In this document: in pieces, positions 7,566 through 9,720 of the stretch | How the letters are laid out: the number at the start of each line of letters is the position of its first letter | How positions within the stretch are numbered: the first letter of the stretch is position 1 | Assembly (NCBI GenBank): GCA_946478675.1 | Contig: CAMLEF010000163.1 | Span: 1 to 9,720 of the forward strand | Origin: an uncultured Flavobacteriales bacterium | GTDB lineage: Bacteria > Bacteroidota > Bacteroidia > Palsa-965 | Direction of reading: 5' to 3' | DNA: 9,720 bases | Translations under genes and position numbers: made by a program | The notes under the pieces: model-generated | What the model was told of the DNA's origin: nothing | The model's input: only the letters and a program-made list of their open reading frames with translations | Databases searched by the model: none

Positions 7566-7898
7566 GCGAGGACAGGAAAAGGTGTGATGCAAAGGTTTTG
7601 CGAATGGAAATATAAGAGAATAGCGGATACGGGGCAAGTGCAGCGGGCTCCTTCCCTGCTGCGCCGCTTCCGTTGGTAAAAAAGATGGCGAGAGAAAAAA
7701 CATCACGCTTTCGGGAAAACACATCCGCAGGATTCTGTTTTTTCAATTAAACCGGTAGCTTTTTTCGCTCATTTCTTCCCTCCTGGATTCAGAGGACACA
7801 AAAGCGATTTGCGGCGACAACCTTTTCGATTGGGGCGACTTCCCTTCGGCTGCGCAATTTCAATCTTAGCAACAGTTCAAAGCGAACGACTCCGTTCT
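7566..7898. other. Divergent intergenic region between the T9SS cargo gene and the propeller gene
   Basis: 333 bases with no credible gene. It should hold the promoters of both flanking genes, but I find no good match to TAnnTTTG with a spaced TTTG/TTG. The nearest on the - strand is the complement of CAAAGGTT (7590-7597), one mismatch from consensus and lacking a -33 partner. The same stretch forms a short GCAAA/TTTGC hairpin (7589-7601). The stretch is locally rich in A or T runs (7678-7700, 7738-7766). I see no RNA gene or riboswitch fold. Confidence 0.6.
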
Positions 7899-9720
7899 AT
7901 GCGCGCTTGTTCCGGCATGTTTATTTTTTCGCTGTTGCTGCTGCTGTTCTCCTGCGGCAATGGAAACGATGCTGACCTTGCTGCTCTTCCGCAAACGCAA
8001 ACTACCCTTCCCGCCGATCCGATTCCTGCAGCACCGGGCTACAGCATCCGCCGCTTCGGAATGGAAGACGGGCTGCTGAGCAATCGCATCGATGCCGTTG
8101 CGCAGGATTCGCCCGGCAATCTTTGGATCAGCAACGGGCTCGGCCTTTCGGAATACGACGGACGATCATTCGTGAATTTCCGGCCGGCAAAAGCGTACGG
8201 TAATCTCCGCGGAATGATTTCGGAAATGCGCCTGACGAAGGATGGAAAGATCTGCTACCCGGTTTCAGGCGGAGGAATCGTTTTCGCCAACGACAGCTTT
8301 CATTTTCTCGAAACGGACACCGTGATGATGACGTTCTTCGATCCGCAAACCGGGCGGCCCGCAGGCTACACGCCAGATCGCAGCAGGATCGACCGCTACG
8401 GAAATTTCTGGTACGTTTCGAATGGGCTGTATATCGTCAGCGAAACGCGCAAAGGAAAGTTCGCTTCGCAGACGCAGCTCTCCGGCGAAAAGATCATCGG
8501 TGATTTTACGGACGACGCCGGCAACTATTGGGTGCAGACCACGCAGCAGCTGTATCGTTTCGACGGAATCGATTTCAGGAGCGTGCCGGCTGCGTTGCAT
8601 GGAAGAAGGATCACGTTCGCGCACGAAGACCAGCGAAAAAATCTTTGGCTGAAAACCTTTGGCGACACATTGCTTCGGTATGACGCTGCAGGAAAGGAAC
8701 AGGCTTTTGTTTTCCCCGTTGAGCATACCTACAACTTCATCTCGCAAAGCATCGGTGAAGACGACAAGGGAAATGTATACGTCGCGACAACGCATTTCCT
8801 GCAAGTATTATCGCACGATGGAAAATTGTTGCAAACGCTTCCGCTCCCGATGGTGCGCAGGATGATCACGGACCGCTGCGGGAATCTCATTTGCATTTCC
8901 GACAGCAGCTGTTACCGCATCGCCGATGGAAAGCTCACGACGGTAGTTGCGCCCGGCTCGGTCAATGCGCAGATAAGCGATGGATTCGTTGACCGCGAGA
9001 ACAACATCTGGCTGTGTACCGATAATGGTTTGTTGCAGGCAACGCCTTCGCTGGTGCAGTCGTTAACGCCCGATGCGAAATCATTGGCAGCGACCGGGCA
9101 ATCTTCCTGCAACGCAACTTCCATTCTGCTGGTCGACGCTGCCGGGCGTAGGTGGATGAACAGCTGCAAAGGCTTGCTGCTCTTCGATCCGTACAATGAA
9201 AAAACGCCTTACCGTCTTTTCCCGGAGATCGATCTTTATCACACGGATTTCCATATCGAAGAAGATCCTGCAGGAAAGATCTGGATCGTCACGGCGAAAT
9301 ACGAAATTCGCAATGAGCTGGTAATGTCTTCACCACATGGCGGCGCCTGGTGCTTCTCCCATAATACGCTGCAACGCATCCGTTACAAAAACAGCAATGG
9401 AAAAATGTCGGATGATTTTTCTGTCGGTGTGGAGCTGCCTGACTTTTCCATGGATCAAAACCTGCTCTTCGATCGTCGCGGCGAATGCTGGATGATCACG
9501 AGCGCAGGTGTAGTGCGTTGCGACGGTCGTGGTGCGGAGCTGGTTACCACGGAGGAAATAAAAAATCCGTTCCTGTTGCGGCAAAGTCCATCGGGAGAAA
9601 TTTTCCTCGCGGCCGATGGTATGCTCTGTCTTTACGATGCGCAGCAAGATCGTTTTCTGACAAGCTCCAAAAGCAACAGCATCAATCCGAAGCGCATTTC
9701 CGGAATGGCGATCGACAGCA
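7899..9720 (+). CDS. Reg_prop beta-propeller sensor protein, probable lipoprotein or membrane sensor, 3' partial
   Basis: An open frame of 607 complete codons from ATG at 7899 to the right edge without a stop. The N-terminus MRACSGMFIFSLLLLLFSCG reads as a lipoprotein signal (lipobox LFSC, Cys19) with a low-complexity linker to about residue 46; an ordinary signal sequence is the alternative. From residue 50 (YSIRRFGMEDGLLSNRIDAV, then GNLWISNGLGLSEYDG) it has the Reg_prop two-component-regulator propeller blade (PF07494). Further blade-like repeats with the pattern D-x-x-G-N/x-x-W-x-x-x-x-x-G-L follow: GNFWYVSNGLYI, GNYWVQTTQQLYRFDG, KNLWLKTFGDTLLRYD, GNVYVATTHFL, NNIWLCTDNGLLQ, RRWMNSCKGLLLFD, GKIWIVTAKYEI, GECWMITSAGVVRCDG and GEIFLAADGMLCLYD, about ten in all. 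This fits the periplasmic sensor half of Bacteroidota propeller kinases or regulators, which usually continue with a Y_Y_Y domain, a membrane helix and a kinase or DNA-binding output. That part is beyond the window, so the output and ligand are unknown. Transcribed divergently from the T9SS cargo gene. Confidence 0.85.
   Translation, partial: MRACSGMFIFSLLLLLFSCGNGNDADLAALPQTQTTLPADPIPAAPGYSIRRFGMEDGLLSNRIDAVAQDSPGNLWISNGLGLSEYDGRSFVNFRPAKAYGNLRGMISEMRLTKDGKICYPVSGGGIVFANDSFHFLETDTVMMTFFDPQTGRPAGYTPDRSRIDRYGNFWYVSNGLYIVSETRKGKFASQTQLSGEKIIGDFTDDAGNYWVQTTQQLYRFDGIDFRSVPAALHGRRITFAHEDQRKNLWLKTFGDTLLRYDAAGKEQAFVFPVEHTYNFISQSIGEDDKGNVYVATTHFLQVLSHDGKLLQTLPLPMVRRMITDRCGNLICISDSSCYRIADGKLTTVVAPGSVNAQISDGFVDRENNIWLCTDNGLLQATPSLVQSLTPDAKSLAATGQSSCNATSILLVDAAGRRWMNSCKGLLLFDPYNEKTPYRLFPEIDLYHTDFHIEEDPAGKIWIVTAKYEIRNELVMSSPHGGAWCFSHNTLQRIRYKNSNGKMSDDFSVGVELPDFSMDQNLLFDRRGECWMITSAGVVRCDGRGAELVTTEEIKNPFLLRQSPSGEIFLAADGMLCLYDAQQDRFLTSSKSNSINPKRISGMAIDS

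Noticed and set aside
7566..7724. N-terminal extension of the T9SS cargo gene to ATG at 7724
   Set aside because: The extra 53 residues show no protein-like pattern and would place the obvious signal peptide internally.
8265..8804. 179-codon - strand frame
   Set aside because: It is opposite the open propeller frame, which has consistent Reg_prop repeats on the + strand.

Overview
The window looks like a piece of a Bacteroidota chromosome with fairly high GC for that phylum (my impression, not computed). The main reasons are a surface protein ending in a type B (CHU_C, gliding-motility type) C-terminal sorting domain with a PorP/SprF-family gene directly behind it, which is a hallmark of the type IX secretion system (T9SS). 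A Reg_prop-type propeller sensor, a DUF4199-like membrane protein, signal peptides ending in AQ, and the general lack of Shine-Dalgarno sequences point the same way. I see no rRNA, tRNA, CRISPR array, insertion sequence or phage gene.

Layout from left to right. (1) Positions 1-2112, + strand: the 3' part of a metallopeptidase gene of the M64 (IgA peptidase) type with tandem 47-residue repeats in front. Six bases later comes a gene for a 220-residue protein with a C-terminal DUF1508/YegP-like domain. The pair ends in a strong intrinsic terminator (2128-2165). (2) 2191-2670, - strand: a four-helix membrane protein, probably DUF4199. (3) 2868-3323, + strand: a stand-alone EVE-like (PUA-superfamily) domain of the kind usually fused to HNH nucleases. 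(4) 7565 down to 3324, - strand: a two-gene operon, first a 1060-residue secreted multi-domain T9SS cargo protein, then its PorP/SprF-like partner. The PorP gene and the EVE-like gene meet tail to tail with no base between their stop codons. (5) 7566-7898: a 333-base divergent intergenic region. (6) 7899 to the right edge, + strand: at least 607 codons of a probable lipoprotein or membrane-anchored propeller sensor, open through the window end.

The clearest functional unit is the cargo/PorP pair: the cargo crosses the inner membrane by its signal peptide, then goes through the T9SS to the cell surface, and the PorP/SprF protein is expected to help export or anchor it. The propeller gene is transcribed divergently from this pair and could be a sensor that controls it, but that is only inference from position. 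The peptidase/DUF1508 pair is the least explained unit. It is closely coupled and shares a terminator, but neither partner suggests an obvious joint role.
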